A stretch of DNA of 64,000 nt from the NCBI GenBank assembly GCA_026391355.1, contig JAPLDH010000057.1:1-64000 (forward strand), given 5' to 3'. Positions 1 through 11,100 of the stretch are shown here, piece after piece. The notes beneath the pieces were generated by a model, which made no database searches, was not told where the DNA came from, and worked only from the letters and a program-made list of their open reading frames with translations. Position numbers and translations under genes: made by a program. How positions within the stretch are numbered: position 1 is the first letter of the stretch; every line of letters begins with the position of its first letter. This DNA is from Bacteroidota bacterium. Its GTDB lineage: Bacteria > Bacteroidota > Bacteroidia > Bacteroidales > FEN-979.

Positions 1-166
1 ATATCTTATGATGATTGGTGGAACAAAAATCTAAGATACTGATTTCTAAGGTTATATATAATTTATATTTTCATAAGTTACTAACAATCAACTGTTTATA
101 TCTATTGTGGTTTTTAGTGTTTTAACCCTTGATTCACATTAATAATTTTTTTATCGGATAATCATT

Positions 167-174
167 TATTTTTG
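167..174 (+). promoter_or_regulatory. Bacteroidota-type -7 promoter box before the defence locus
   Basis: TATTTTTG matches the Bacteroidota -7 consensus TAnnTTTG. It lies about 30 nt before the TTG start of the SNF2 gene, within an AT-rich stretch that holds no other gene. I see no clear -33 TTTG. It probably drives the defence operon. Confidence 0.45.
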
Positions 175-202
175 CATCTAACAAAACCATCAACCACGCC
201 AC

Positions 203-3040
203 TTGTTATCCCAGGGCACCATCATCAAACTCCGCAACCGCCTCTGGCGGGTTGACGACTATAAGGGTGATACCTTCTCGGCAACGCCGATAAACTCGGA
301 TGTTAGCGAACGAACGGTTTTTCTTACGGATATTGAGAAATTTGAGGCTGCGGCGTTTCAACCTATACACGAAAACCTGGTGGGCGACCTGGCGGTGCAA
401 AAATTGTTGCTGAGCGCTTACCGGTTTGAATTGATCCATGGTTCGGCGCCTTTCTTAAGCCTGCACCGGTCTTCAGTGGTACCATACAACTACCAGATGG
501 TTCCACTGGTGATGTCAATGGAAAAAAGGTTTTGCAGGATGCTTCTTGCCGATGATGTCGGATTAGGGAAAACCATCGAAGCAGGATTGATCATCTCCGA
601 GCTGATTCAACGGGGAAAAATCAGGAAAATCCTGATTCTCGTGCCGGCATCTCTGAAGGAACAATGGAAGGAGTGTCTCGATTACTTTTTCCACCTTGAT
701 TCACGGATCATATCCTCCTACTCAAGGAAAGAATTTGAGCGGGAATTACCGGCGGGAATGGATCCCTGGCAGTTTTTCAATATATGTATTGCTTCCGTGG
801 ATTATGCTAAATCTGCTGATGTTCGCTATTCGATCCTGAAAATGAAGTGGGATTTCGTCATCGTGGATGAAGTGCATGCATGTGCGAAGCCACACGCATC
901 ATCAAGTGGCAGCATCCATCAAATGAAACGGTATGAATTGATCAAAGAGGTCACCTCAATGATTAATAATGTCCTTTTTCTTACCGCCACACCTCATAAC
1001 GGTTATACCGACTCGTTCGCCAGCATCCTGGAGATGTTGAATCCTGCCGTTATAGAATACAGGAGTAACGAAATCATCATCCATAAAAAGCGTGCGCGGT
1101 ATAATGTCTGCCAGCGAAACAGGAAAAGCCTCGAAGCATGGTACCTGTCGCAACAACAGAAATCCCCTTTTCCGGATAGGAACCAGGATGACGTGATATT
1201 AAAACCCAACCCCGGGGAACCATACATGACATTGATCGAACGGGTTGAGAATTATGGAGATCAATTAATCGGGCGCAAATACGATAGTAAACGGAAAGAA
1301 CGTGTGGCTACCTGGGTGGCACTGCATCTTCAAAAACGAGCTATAAGCTCACCCTTTGCCCTCCAGCAATCGCTTGAGAACCGGCTTAACCAGAAGGTTC
1401 CATTGGCGGATCTTCTCAGGGAAGAGGAAGATTACATGTTTTCGGTGAACGACCATGATCCCGGTGAAAGGCTGGCCGACGAAACCCTCGGCCACAAGGT
1501 GGATCAGTCACTCGTGGATGAAGATGAAAAGGAACAGATTATGGATCTGCTTCAACTCTGCAAAAAGATGAAGCCGGGGGACGATCTTAAGTTGAAAAAA
1601 CTTAAGTCTGAATTAATACCTGATCTATTCTCATTCGATTCCAAGATCATCCTGTTCACAAAATATAAAGATACCCTCGACTACCTGCTGAAACACATTA
1701 CCTCAAATGAATATGAGGTTTTTTACATGCACGGGGAATTCAGCTCTGCTAAAAGGAAAGAGGTCTTTTTGAAATTTGAACGCTCGGCAAAAGCAATTCT
1801 CATTGCAACGGATGTGATATCGGAAGGACTTAACCTCCAGCATCTCGCTTCCAATCTGATCCATTATGAATTGCCCTGGAACCCGAACCGGCTGGAACAA
1901 CGTAACGGCCGGATCGACCGCATCGGACAGAAAAAAGAGACCCTTCAGATCCGAACGCTTATAATCGATAATACCATGGACCGGGATATTCTCGACCTTC
2001 TCCTCCGGAAAGCTCAAACCATCCGTAAAAACCGTGATTACAGCGGGGCCTATTTCGGTGATGAAGAAAACCTTGCAAACCTGGTCCAATATGCCAGAAG
2101 AAAAAGAAGAAAGAAACATGAGGCTGATCCGGGCCAGCTATCGATATTCAAAGCGCCTGAACCACAGTTAACAAAAGAAGCTTTACAGAAATCGTTTATT
2201 GATCCGTATTCGGATGAAATAATGGATCGGATTGAACGGGAAAGCTTTTATAATGAAATGAATGTGAACCTTCCGGAAATTGATAAACGGATCGAAAAAA
2301 CATTGGAAATTGTCGGTTCCCGCGACCAGGTCAGGGATTTCGTGATTTCCGCCCTCCGGAAACTGCACTGCGATGCCCTATTGATCAATGACGGTCTCTA
2401 TAAACTGATCATCAACGATAAGAGACTGATATTACCATCCTTTGGAAATATCATCGAACCGGTAACCTTTGATCCTGAAAAAGCGCTGACACATCCCGAT
2501 CTTGTCATGATGGAGGCCGGGCATCCCTTCGTCAGGCGGTTAATTGAAATCATCAAATCGGATTTCTTCGAAAATGAAGGACAATATGGAAGAACCGCCT
2601 ATTATTATTCTGATCAGGTGCGTTCGGTTAATATCGTGTACCATGCCCTGGTAAGGTTTACCATCGGTATCACCGATAAACGGGTTATCGAGGAGATGGT
2701 GGTGTTTGGCATTGATCTGTTGACAAATAGACCCTTGACGAAGGAGCAGATCGATACACTAAATCCATCTGCTACCCATCTCAGACCATTGGCGGAACAA
2801 CTCACCGAATATTACTCCAAAGGACTTCATCATGAAAAGCTTGAGTTCCTGTTTCAATCCTCTATTGATGAAAGAAGGAAATCACTGATCCATGAAAGGC
2901 TTGAACTTCAACAGAAAATATTGAAAGAAACCTCGTCTGCGGAGGAGAGTGCCTGGATCAGGGAAATTGCAGTAGTTGAAGAAGCGAGCCACGATCTGCT
3001 GACACTGACAGTTGTCCTGCCTAATCCTATTGAATCCTAA
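203..3040 (+). CDS. drmD: SNF2-family ATPase, DrmD-like (DISARM-type defence)
   Basis: A superfamily 2 SNF2-type DNA-dependent ATPase of 945 residues. Visible motifs are Walker A GLGKT at residues 120-124, the DEAH-like box DEVH at 222-225, and helicase motif VI QRNGRIDRIGQ at 566-576. The long C-terminal part has no recognised motif and is typical of DrmD. In class 1 DISARM an SNF2 protein of this kind stands directly before an adenine methyltransferase, as here, with a 5-nt gap. It would act in the cytoplasm as a motor on invading DNA. The start is a TTG: there is an in-frame stop just upstream at 179, no ATG or GTG lies between, and the next Met falls after the conserved N-terminal region. 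The family call is firm; the DISARM assignment rests on gene order. Confidence 0.8.
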   Translation: MLSQGTIIKLRNRLWRVDDYKGDTFSATPINSDVSERTVFLTDIEKFEAAAFQPIHENLVGDLAVQKLLLSAYRFELIHGSAPFLSLHRSSVVPYNYQMVPLVMSMEKRFCRMLLADDVGLGKTIEAGLIISELIQRGKIRKILILVPASLKEQWKECLDYFFHLDSRIISSYSRKEFERELPAGMDPWQFFNICIASVDYAKSADVRYSILKMKWDFVIVDEVHACAKPHASSSGSIHQMKRYELIKEVTSMINNVLFLTATPHNGYTDSFASILEMLNPAVIEYRSNEIIIHKKRARYNVCQRNRKSLEAWYLSQQQKSPFPDRNQDDVILKPNPGEPYMTLIERVENYGDQLIGRKYDSKRKERVATWVALHLQKRAISSPFALQQSLENRLNQKVPLADLLREEEDYMFSVNDHDPGERLADETLGHKVDQSLVDEDEKEQIMDLLQLCKKMKPGDDLKLKKLKSELIPDLFSFDSKIILFTKYKDTLDYLLKHITSNEYEVFYMHGEFSSAKRKEVFLKFERSAKAILIATDVISEGLNLQHLASNLIHYELPWNPNRLEQRNGRIDRIGQKKETLQIRTLIIDNTMDRDILDLLLRKAQTIRKNRDYSGAYFGDEENLANLVQYARRKRRKKHEADPGQLSIFKAPEPQLTKEALQKSFIDPYSDEIMDRIERESFYNEMNVNLPEIDKRIEKTLEIVGSRDQVRDFVISALRKLHCDALLINDGLYKLIINDKRLILPSFGNIIEPVTFDPEKALTHPDLVMMEAGHPFVRRLIEIIKSDFFENEGQYGRTAYYYSDQVRSVNIVYHALVRFTIGITDKRVIEEMVVFGIDLLTNRPLTKEQIDTLNPSATHLRPLAEQLTEYYSKGLHHEKLEFLFQSSIDERRKSLIHERLELQQKILKETSSAEESAWIREIAVVEEASHDLLTLTVVLPNPIES

Positions 3041-3045
3041 TCGCT

Positions 3046-3516
3046 ATGCCCATCCAGTTCATCCAATCGAGCGGAAATATTATCAGCGAAGATTTTTGCA
3101 GGATGCTATCTGTGGAGACTCGCGCCGATTATGTAAAAGATGCTTCATTTGATATCCGGAGAGTGGATGAACATATTGCGACAAGCTTTGATCTGCTGAG
3201 GGAAAGATGGGAGGAAATCCGCACTCCGGTTCTCGATCAGAAATTTGATACTTCTCAAATCCGTGAGAAATGGTTACTGCCTTTGTTTGAGTATCTTGAT
3301 TACAAACCAAACTACTTAAAAGGATACCTGCGAAGTGAAGCGGGAGCGGAATTCCATCTGTCACACCGGGATTGGGAAGATCAGACTGCACCCATCATCC
3401 ATATGGTACATCTCACCCAGGATCTGGATACAAAAGACAGTCACAACAGAAGCCATCCAAACAGAAGTCCACATGAAACACTTCAACAATTCCTGAATAC
3501 CACTGGACATCGCTAG
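3046..3516 (+). pseudogene. N-terminal fragment of DrmMI-like adenine methyltransferase, cut by an amber codon
   Basis: The first 156 codons of a methyltransferase gene that continues in the same frame after a TAG at 3514-3516. Fragment and continuation read as one protein through the stop: ..TTGHR, stop, AILTNGRKLRIL.. Related methyltransferases usually have Trp at this position (a W-x-I-x-T-N-G pattern), so the stop is most simply a TGG to TAG transition. On its own the fragment lacks any SAM-binding or catalytic motif. It begins 5 nt after the SNF2 gene and is surely in the same operon. It could instead be a sequencing error, in which case the gene is an intact 1390-codon methyltransferase. 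Confidence 0.75.
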
Positions 3517-3639
3517 GCGATTCTCACCAATGGCCGGAAATTAAGGATCCTTCGGGAATTCTTTCATTCTCCCACCAAAGGGTTTATTGAATTTGATCTT
3601 GAAGGGATTTTTGAGACTGCCTCCATCGATGATTTTAAA

Positions 3640-6600
3640 TTGTTGTTTCGGATTCTGCACCGTTCACGCATTGAAAATCAATACCAGGAAGAGGAACATG
3701 ATGATGAGAAAATCTGCATTCTCGAAACATTCTACAGGAAGAGCCAGGATACCGGGGTTCAGATTGGCAATCACCTGCGCGAGCAGGTACGGCAGGCCAT
3801 TGAACTGCTCGGAAACGGTTTTACGGAACATCTTCTCTGGCAGGAAATGGAACCGGCAGAAATACGGGAACTTTACGGGGAGATCATGAATGTGATCTAC
3901 CGGTTGCTATTCCTAATGTTTGCAGAACAGAAAGGATGGCTGCCGGTTCACCATGAAATCTATTCTAAAACATATAGCATCAATGCTCTCCGAATAAAAG
4001 CGGAGAAGGACGCGAACCCGGAAGACAGTTACACCGATTTGTGGGATGGATTGAAAATTACCTTCCGGTTAGTGGCAAAGGGATATACGTTTCCAAACGG
4101 TGAAACCATCAATGCCTTTGGCGGACAATTGTTCAGCGACCGGAAGATCAGGTTGATAAAGGAACTTCCGGTTAAAAATAAATACATCCTCGGAGCCATT
4201 CACCGGTTAAGCTTTTTTGAAGACCAGAAGATCCGGCATAAAATAAATTATACAACACTTGCCATCGATGCCCTGGGAAGCGTTTATGAAAGTCTGCTGG
4301 ATTATGAACCTTCCTTAGCACACGCGACCGCAGCATTTAAAAACAGGATCCTTGTTCCCGGCGAATTTTTTCTCGATGACCGAAGCAGTGAACGCAAGAC
4401 AACAGGAAGCTATTACACCGACCACCGCCTGGTGGGACAACTTATTAACAGCGCCCTGGTGCCGGTGATTGAAAAGGCATTGGAGAATAAACACACGGCA
4501 AGTGAACAGGAACAAGCCCTACTGGATCTCAAGATCTGCGATATGGCCTGTGGAAGCGGGGCTTTTCTCATTGCCGCACTGGAAAAGCTGGGTGAATATC
4601 TCGCAAAAATCATCAAAGGAGACGAGGAGTTGCCAACCGAGGAACAATTCCGGAATGCAAAACACAAAGCCCTGTTGCATTGCATCTATGGGGTTGACCT
4701 TAACCCAATGGCGATTGAGTTGGCAAAGTTCAGTCTCTGGATAACGGCCAGCATGCCAAACATGCCTTTGAGTTTTCTGGACCATAAGCTCCGGCATGGC
4801 AACTCACTTGTGGGAGCTACGAAGGAATTGGTTAAAAACTGCATTCCTCCGGCAGCATACAATCCGCACACTTTGGATAACAAAGAAATCTGTCAGAAGT
4901 TAAAAAAGCGGGTGAGTAAAGAACTCGAAGTCCTGGGAAAAGCAGAAGAACCTGCATCCTATTATTCAATGGGTCTTGACGTTACCGGTGACTTCGATCT
5001 TCTGGCAAGCCATAACCGGATCAATGAAATTGAACAGGAAAATACAGATCAGGTTGAGGAGGCGGAGGAAGAATATCACCGGCTTGAACACGAGGAGCGG
5101 CATTATAAAGATTTCTTGTTATCCGATTGCTGGACTGCGGCATTCTTTATCCCACGCACGGATCATGCCCTTGATAACTATATTACCAATCGTACCCTTC
5201 AGGCTATTCGTGACAATCAACCAGTGAACCGGGTTATCCTCGATTGGGTTGATCAGGTATGTAAAGAAAATAATTTCTTTCACTGGAAACTTGAATTTCC
5301 GGAAGTCTTTAATAAAGAGAAAGGACAACCCGGGGGGTTCGATTGTATACTCGGGAATCCGCCATGGGAAAGGGTCAAACTTGTGGAAAAGGAGTTTTTC
5401 TTAACCCGAAACTTCGCAATTGCCAATGCCCCCACAGCATCACACAGAAATGAACTCATCAAAAAACTGGTTGATACCAACCCCAATCTGCTCATTGAAT
5501 ATCAAAAGGCATGTTACAATGCTGAAGCCACGGCAGGTTTTCTGATACATTCCGGCCGGTACCCTTTACTCGGTAAAGGTGACGTCAATACATACACTGT
5601 ATTTACTGAGAATTTCCGTAGTCTGATCAATCCAAATGGCAGGATGGGGGTTATTGTTCCGACGGGGATTGCCACAGACGACACGACAAAAGATTTCTTC
5701 AGGGATATTGTCGGGATCAAAACGTTGGTTTCACTTTTTGATTTTGAAAACAGGAAAGGACTATTTAGTGACGTCCACAGAATGTTTAGGTTCTGTCTTT
5801 TGACAATAAATGGATCTTCTCATCCTAATCCGTTCGACTTTCTTTTTTATGCTACCGGTGTAGAACAACTCGCGGATGAATGGCGACATTTTAGTCTGAC
5901 GCGGGAAGAATTGCTCATGATCAACCCGAATACCGGAAACTGTCCGGTTTTCCGCAGCAAGCGTGATGCAGAAATTGTAAAAAAAATATACAGTCGTTTC
6001 CCGGTGATGATCAGGGAAGATACAGGTGAGAACATTTGGAACATAAGTTATTCGCGAATGTTCGATATGGCCAATGACAGTTCCCTTTTCAAAACAAGAA
6101 AGGATCTTGAATCCGACGGCTTTCATTTGACCGGAAACCTGTTCATCAATGCTGACGAAAAGTATCTTCCCCTCTACGAAGCAAAAATGATCTGGCATTA
6201 CGATCATCGTTATGGCACTTATGAGAATTTTGATTTTGACAACGATGGTTCAACACATTTGCCTTCTCCCACCTTAAACCAATATCGTGATCCCGATTAT
6301 GAGCCGTTACCTCGATATTGGGTGAATGAAAAAAATATGCCGATGCTTGCCAGGGTGCCGGAATTCGTGTTACGAAAATTTAACCCAGATTCAATAAATA
6401 TTGAGCAAATACCAGCGTTTTGGTCAGAATTCACCGATTGGATGATTGGAAGTTATTTACTTCTGAATGAAGAGAGTAAAGCAATGATGCTTTGGCATAA
6501 ACACAAACCAGATCAAAAAAGCACTCAGTTCAATCCTGAATATTTTAAGTCGAAAGCAATCTTTTTTCCATTGAATGCTTCTGAACTGTCTCAACTGGAA

Positions 6601-7218
6601 TTAAATGGAAAAGAAAATGCAATAGAAATCATTCTGAGCAGGAGATGGAAATGGTTTATTGGATTCAGAGATGTTACCAATGCCACAAATGAACGAACAT
6701 CGATTGTATCTGTGGTACCATTTTCAGCTATTGGACACAAACTTCCAATCATTCTACTAAAAAAGGATTTAGTACCAGTTCATATTTTGATTGGATGTTT
6801 AAATTCGATAATATTGGATTATATTTTGCGACAAAAAATTGCCGGAACAAGTTTTGGATTTTTTATATTTAAACAACTTCCAATTATTAATTTTCAACAT
6901 GTTACTGATAGTGTTTCCCAACTTATAAAAGATAAAGTGGAAGAATTATCCTATACTTCCAATTCAATATATTCATTTTTAACAACTATTGAAAGCTGTG
7001 GCAGTTCTACTCCTTTTATTTGGTCTGAAGAACGTCGTTTTTATCTCAAATGCGAACTCGATGCCATTTACGCTTATTTATATGATCTGACCAGGGATGA
7101 ACTGGATTATATAATTGAGACCTTTCCCATAACTAAGCGTAAAGACATTGAGAAATATGGGCGATACCGGACAAAAGATACTATCCTTCAACTATTTGAT
7201 CAAAGAATATGGGAATAG
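3640..7218 (+). pseudogene. drmMI: Main part of DrmMI-like Eco57I-type N6-adenine DNA methyltransferase
   Basis: The catalytic part of the methyltransferase interrupted at 3514. Homologous coding continues from 3517 without a frame change; 3640 is only the first possible re-initiation codon (TTG). Counted from the 3046 start, the SAM-binding motif ACGSGAF begins at residue 501 and the catalytic motif NPPW at 771-774, the layout of Eco57I-like enzymes that methylate adenine N6. The full length of about 1390 residues fits DrmMI. In DISARM this enzyme marks host DNA as self. If the amber codon is real and not suppressed, only a protein lacking about 155-200 N-terminal residues could be made. Downstream lie a hairpin cluster and then the SatD-like gene. 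Methyltransferase identity is firm; whether it is functional is unknown. Confidence 0.8.
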
Positions 7219-7232
7219 ATGTTATTAATGTA

Positions 7233-7355
7233 AATCCCATTTGGGATTGAATATAGGTAGAAAATTGGTTGAATGTTGGATATTCCGTCCCATACGGGAC
7301 GGTATAAATGAATATGTGCGCAATATTCTACCAACATCATGTGCCTATCGGCACA
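7233..7355. repeat. Cluster of three palindromic hairpins with GGTAG/CTACC motifs
   Basis: Three short perfect hairpins in 123 nt: 7233-7248 (AATCCCA, 2-nt loop, TGGGATT), 7285-7302 (CCGTCCC, ATAC loop, GGGACGG) and 7340-7355 (TGTGCC, TATC loop, GGCACA). GGTAG at 7256-7260 and its complement CTACC at 7328-7332 flank the middle hairpin. GTAG feet next to hairpins recall REP sequences mobilised by RAYT-type Y1 transposases, but no such gene is in the window. The same CCGTCCC/GGGACGG arms recur at 36726-36747. Most of the 7219-7494 gap is filled by this cluster. Confidence 0.6.
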
Positions 7356-7494
7356 CACCTTTTAATTCATTTTGAATTTACAAATGCATTAGGTGCCAAA
7401 AAATCAGTGGTTATTCTCAATTTATTTAGCCTTTTTTAACGAATTATTTCTTTTTTCGCCTAAATTAGCTAATTTTATCGCAAAATTATCAGCT

Positions 7495-8121
7495 ATGATT
7501 TCCGCATCCTTTATTACAGCCGATATTATTAACTCCACATTGTTGAAAGACAGCGAGATGACAACTTTACGGGGAGAGTTGGAGAACCTCCTGAACGCGA
7601 ATGGCTGCATGTATGAATTTTTCCGGTACGATAGTTTCCAGGTTCTTCACCGGGAACCCATTCATTCTTTAAAATTAGTTATGCTTCTGCGAAGCCAGGT
7701 CAGAAAATTCAACGACAAAGGGATTGATATCCGGATCAGCCTCACACTGGGAGAAGTAAAATCGGAAATTCAATCGTTGTCATTGACAAAAAATGAAGTT
7801 TTTGTCATGTCAGGCCGGCATTTCGATGAAATGAGCGAAAAGGGAGCCAGGTTCTCAATTACCCTGACCGGTCAACCTTTGGAAATTTGTCAACCGGGAT
7901 TCACGGCAGTTGCACTTTTTACGGATTATCTTATTCGACAAACAACCTCAAAACAGGCAGAAGTACTGAATGAATTACTCCAGGGTTCATCTCAGGCCGA
8001 TATAACCAGGAAATTAGCAAAAACCGCATCCACTATTCACAAGCATGTGAAGGCTGTCGCCTGGGATGAAATTGAACAGCTTTTAGTTGTTTTTCAATCA
8101 ATGATCACCAACTGTAAATAA
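7495..8121 (+). CDS. SatD-like protein with C-terminal helix-turn-helix
   Basis: A 208-residue protein. The N-terminus (ITADIINST) and overall pattern resemble the SatD family, whose members start with a similar strand followed by GDIxxS. The last 60 residues (about 150-205) look like a helix-turn-helix: a helix, then SQADITRKL and a second helix TASTIHKHVK. This would fit a sensor or transcriptional regulator of the defence operon; that is inference. I chose ATG 7495 rather than the GTG at 7393 because the intervening 34 codons are AT-rich, low in complexity and unlike the family. It sits between the methyltransferase and the large helicase, on the same strand, 56 nt before the helicase. No predicted signal peptide or membrane segment. 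Confidence 0.5.
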   Translation: MISASFITADIINSTLLKDSEMTTLRGELENLLNANGCMYEFFRYDSFQVLHREPIHSLKLVMLLRSQVRKFNDKGIDIRISLTLGEVKSEIQSLSLTKNEVFVMSGRHFDEMSEKGARFSITLTGQPLEICQPGFTAVALFTDYLIRQTTSKQAEVLNELLQGSSQADITRKLAKTASTIHKHVKAVAWDEIEQLLVVFQSMITNCK

Positions 8122-8177
8122 AACACTATGCCATACATTCTGTTAATCAAGCTGATTGCAGCACATTATAAAAAACA

Positions 8178-11100
8178 ATGAATCCATTCAGAACATTTGA
8201 AAATATCAAGGCAGACTATCTGAGTTACATCAGAACCTTCCAGAAATTCAGGAACAAACGGTTTTCCGAATTTGTAAATTACCGTATTGCAAATAAGGAT
8301 ATGCTATGGAGAGAACCCCTGATCCAGATATCCAAAAGGTTTTTGGAGGGGATGTCGCTTGATAAATTGGTGAATGAAGGATGGCTGCATCCCGGGTGCC
8401 TTTCCATCTTTACGATAAATGATCAGCCGATTCATCCCTATTATCATCAGGAACAGGCCATCCGGAAAGCCATAGAAAAAAAGCAAAATCTCATCGTAAC
8501 AACCGGCACCGGGTCGGGAAAATCACTGTGTTACGAGATCCCGATCATTGATCATTGCATACGAGTGGTTGAACAACGGAAAAAAGGAATAAAAGCCATA
8601 CTGATCTTTCCAATGAACGCGCTCGCCAACTCTCAGTACATAGAAATGTCGCGGAAATTAGCCGGAACAGGAATTAAGATCGGATTGTACACAGGGGATA
8701 CTGCACCAATACGCGAGGATGCGTTAGCAAAATACCATGATGTCCATGGCCCTGATGCTACACCAAATGATTCTGAAATAATTTCCCGGAAAGAAATGCA
8801 GGATAATCCTCCGGATATTTTAATTACGAATTATGTTGAACTGGAGTTATTGCTGACGAGGTTGGACGACCGGAATCTCTTTGCCGAGGAGTACAAAGAC
8901 AATCTACACTTCCTGGTGATTGATGAACTGCACACATACAGCGGTAAGAGAGGAGCAGATGTGGCATTTCTGATCCGGAGACTAAAGCAGCGAACCAACA
9001 CGACAGGTAAGCTTCAATGTATCGGAACATCGGCCACCATGGTTAGCGAGAAGGAAAATGAACGGAGCGATGAAGTGGTGGCAGCATTCGCCACTTCCTT
9101 TTTCGGAGAAACATTTACTGCAGAGAATGTGGTTATGGAATTTGAGGATGAGGAACTGTTTTTCTCAGGTAATGAGTTGAACACCAAATATGCATTAACC
9201 AAAGAGGCGATAGGCGATTTTAATGAACTGGATATCCTGACAGCTATACCACTTTACAGGGGCTTAATGGGAGATGATTTGCCATTGCCGCTTACTTCTG
9301 TAACCCTTGGTGAGAGGTTAAAGAAATCGAGAACACTGTCATTTATTGAACAGGAACTCAAGGCAAAACCTATATCACTTTCGAAACTTGTAAAGAAATA
9401 CCATAAAGAGATCAGGCCAAACCTCAACTATGAGCAGAGTGAAGCGGAGATCATTGCCGGATTGATGCTGGGAATCTCCGGTAAGGTCGAAACAGGATCA
9501 GGCCAGGAAGTTCCACGGTTTATTCCGAAACTGCACACATTTTTCAATCAGGGTAAGGAGTTGAGGGCTTGCCTTGCCCCAGGGTGCGACTATCTCAGTG
9601 ACAGCGGCGAAGTGACATGTCCGGAATGTGAGAAGAACGGGAAGCCTTTTAGTACATTGTATCCAGTCCATTTTTGCCGTATTTGCGGACAGGAATATTA
9701 TGGAATGACCTATGAAAAACAAACAGGTAAAACCAAACCCTGGACATTCTTTGATTGGGAAGATACTAAAAATGGCGGTTATTATACACCTGATTACTAT
9801 GTGAATATTCCCGATGACCTGCCTGAATTCTGGATAACACCAAAACGAAAGGAAGTTAAAAAGAACTACCAGGATCGTTTACCCATTAATGGATTGTTTG
9901 ATCCGGTGGAAAATAGTTTCACTCCGTTTTATGATGCCAGTGAAGGTCAGGGAGTATTTATCCCAAATCCTTTTTCAATTTGTCTGAGTTGTGGTACAAC
10001 ACACAGTGCACAAGTTTCGGAATATGCCAAATTGTTTCTGCTTAACTCCATAGGAAGATCAACGGGGAGCGATATCCTGGTTGCTGCAACGTTGAATTCT
10101 GTGGAGGGGGAAGAACGGAAGCTCATCGGGTTTACTGACAATGTTCAGGATGCTGCATTCCAATCAGGACATATGAATGACTGGTATGGACAGATCTTTT
10201 TCCGTAAAGCACTGCGACAGGTTCTTTGGGAAGAAAATAAAGTGATACCGGTTAAAGAGATCCCGCGGAAACTTATTCCGTTGCTGTTGGGTAAAGGATT
10301 CCCGTCAACACCAAAGGAACGGATCTTTGAAAGGTACTACCTGCGGTATCTTGAGACTTACCTCTATGTTGAGATTCGGGGAACAAAGAAATTTCAATCC
10401 ATTAACCTGGAAGATGCAGGGTTGATTGAAGTGGAATATGATTTTTTAAAAGAGTATGTCACAACCGGCCAGAATCTTGAAAAATATGCCGCTATTTCAT
10501 CACTTGATGGAATCCGCTTGTTTGAATTCTTCACCGGGTTTTTAGATATTTTCCGGATGGAAGTAGCCATCGGACATAATGATCTGATCAATAAGGAGCC
10601 ATTCAAACAAGAGGTCATTTCCTACATTGATAACTGCGGCTCAACTGACAAACGGTTCTTTGCAGCCATTGAAGGCACAAAACCCGGCGGGTTCACTGAC
10701 GGAGAGCAAAACAAAATAAAATTCAAATTTAACCCTCATGCATTAAGGTCATCAAGGAGGTTTACCAGTTGGATTAAAAAAGCCTTGAACCCTGCAAATA
10801 GTGAAGACGTTTATCCGATCTTCACCCAAACTCTTGAATACCTGTTTGAGGCAGGATACCTGGTGGAACTTACCGAAAACCGGGTAAAGGTGGTAGTTCT
10901 GGCCCCGGAGCTTATCACGATAAAACCTGCAACATCCGGGTTCAAAAAATCGTGCAAAAGGTGTGATTCAAAATATAACTGGGAAATCCTGAACCACTGC
11001 ATACAACTGAAATGCAACGATGAATTGGCGCCGTATCAGCCGAACCCCGGTTATTATACCGAACAATACAACCAACCTATTGATACGGAAAAGAATATCC

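Noticed and set aside
3514-3516. Amber codon as pyrrolysine
   Set aside because: No pyrrolysine genes are seen, the expected residue is Trp, and the lineage is not known to use it.
7393-7494. GTG-started extension of the SatD-like gene
   Set aside because: The 34 extra residues are AT-rich and low in complexity, and the family pattern begins at the Met encoded at 7495.
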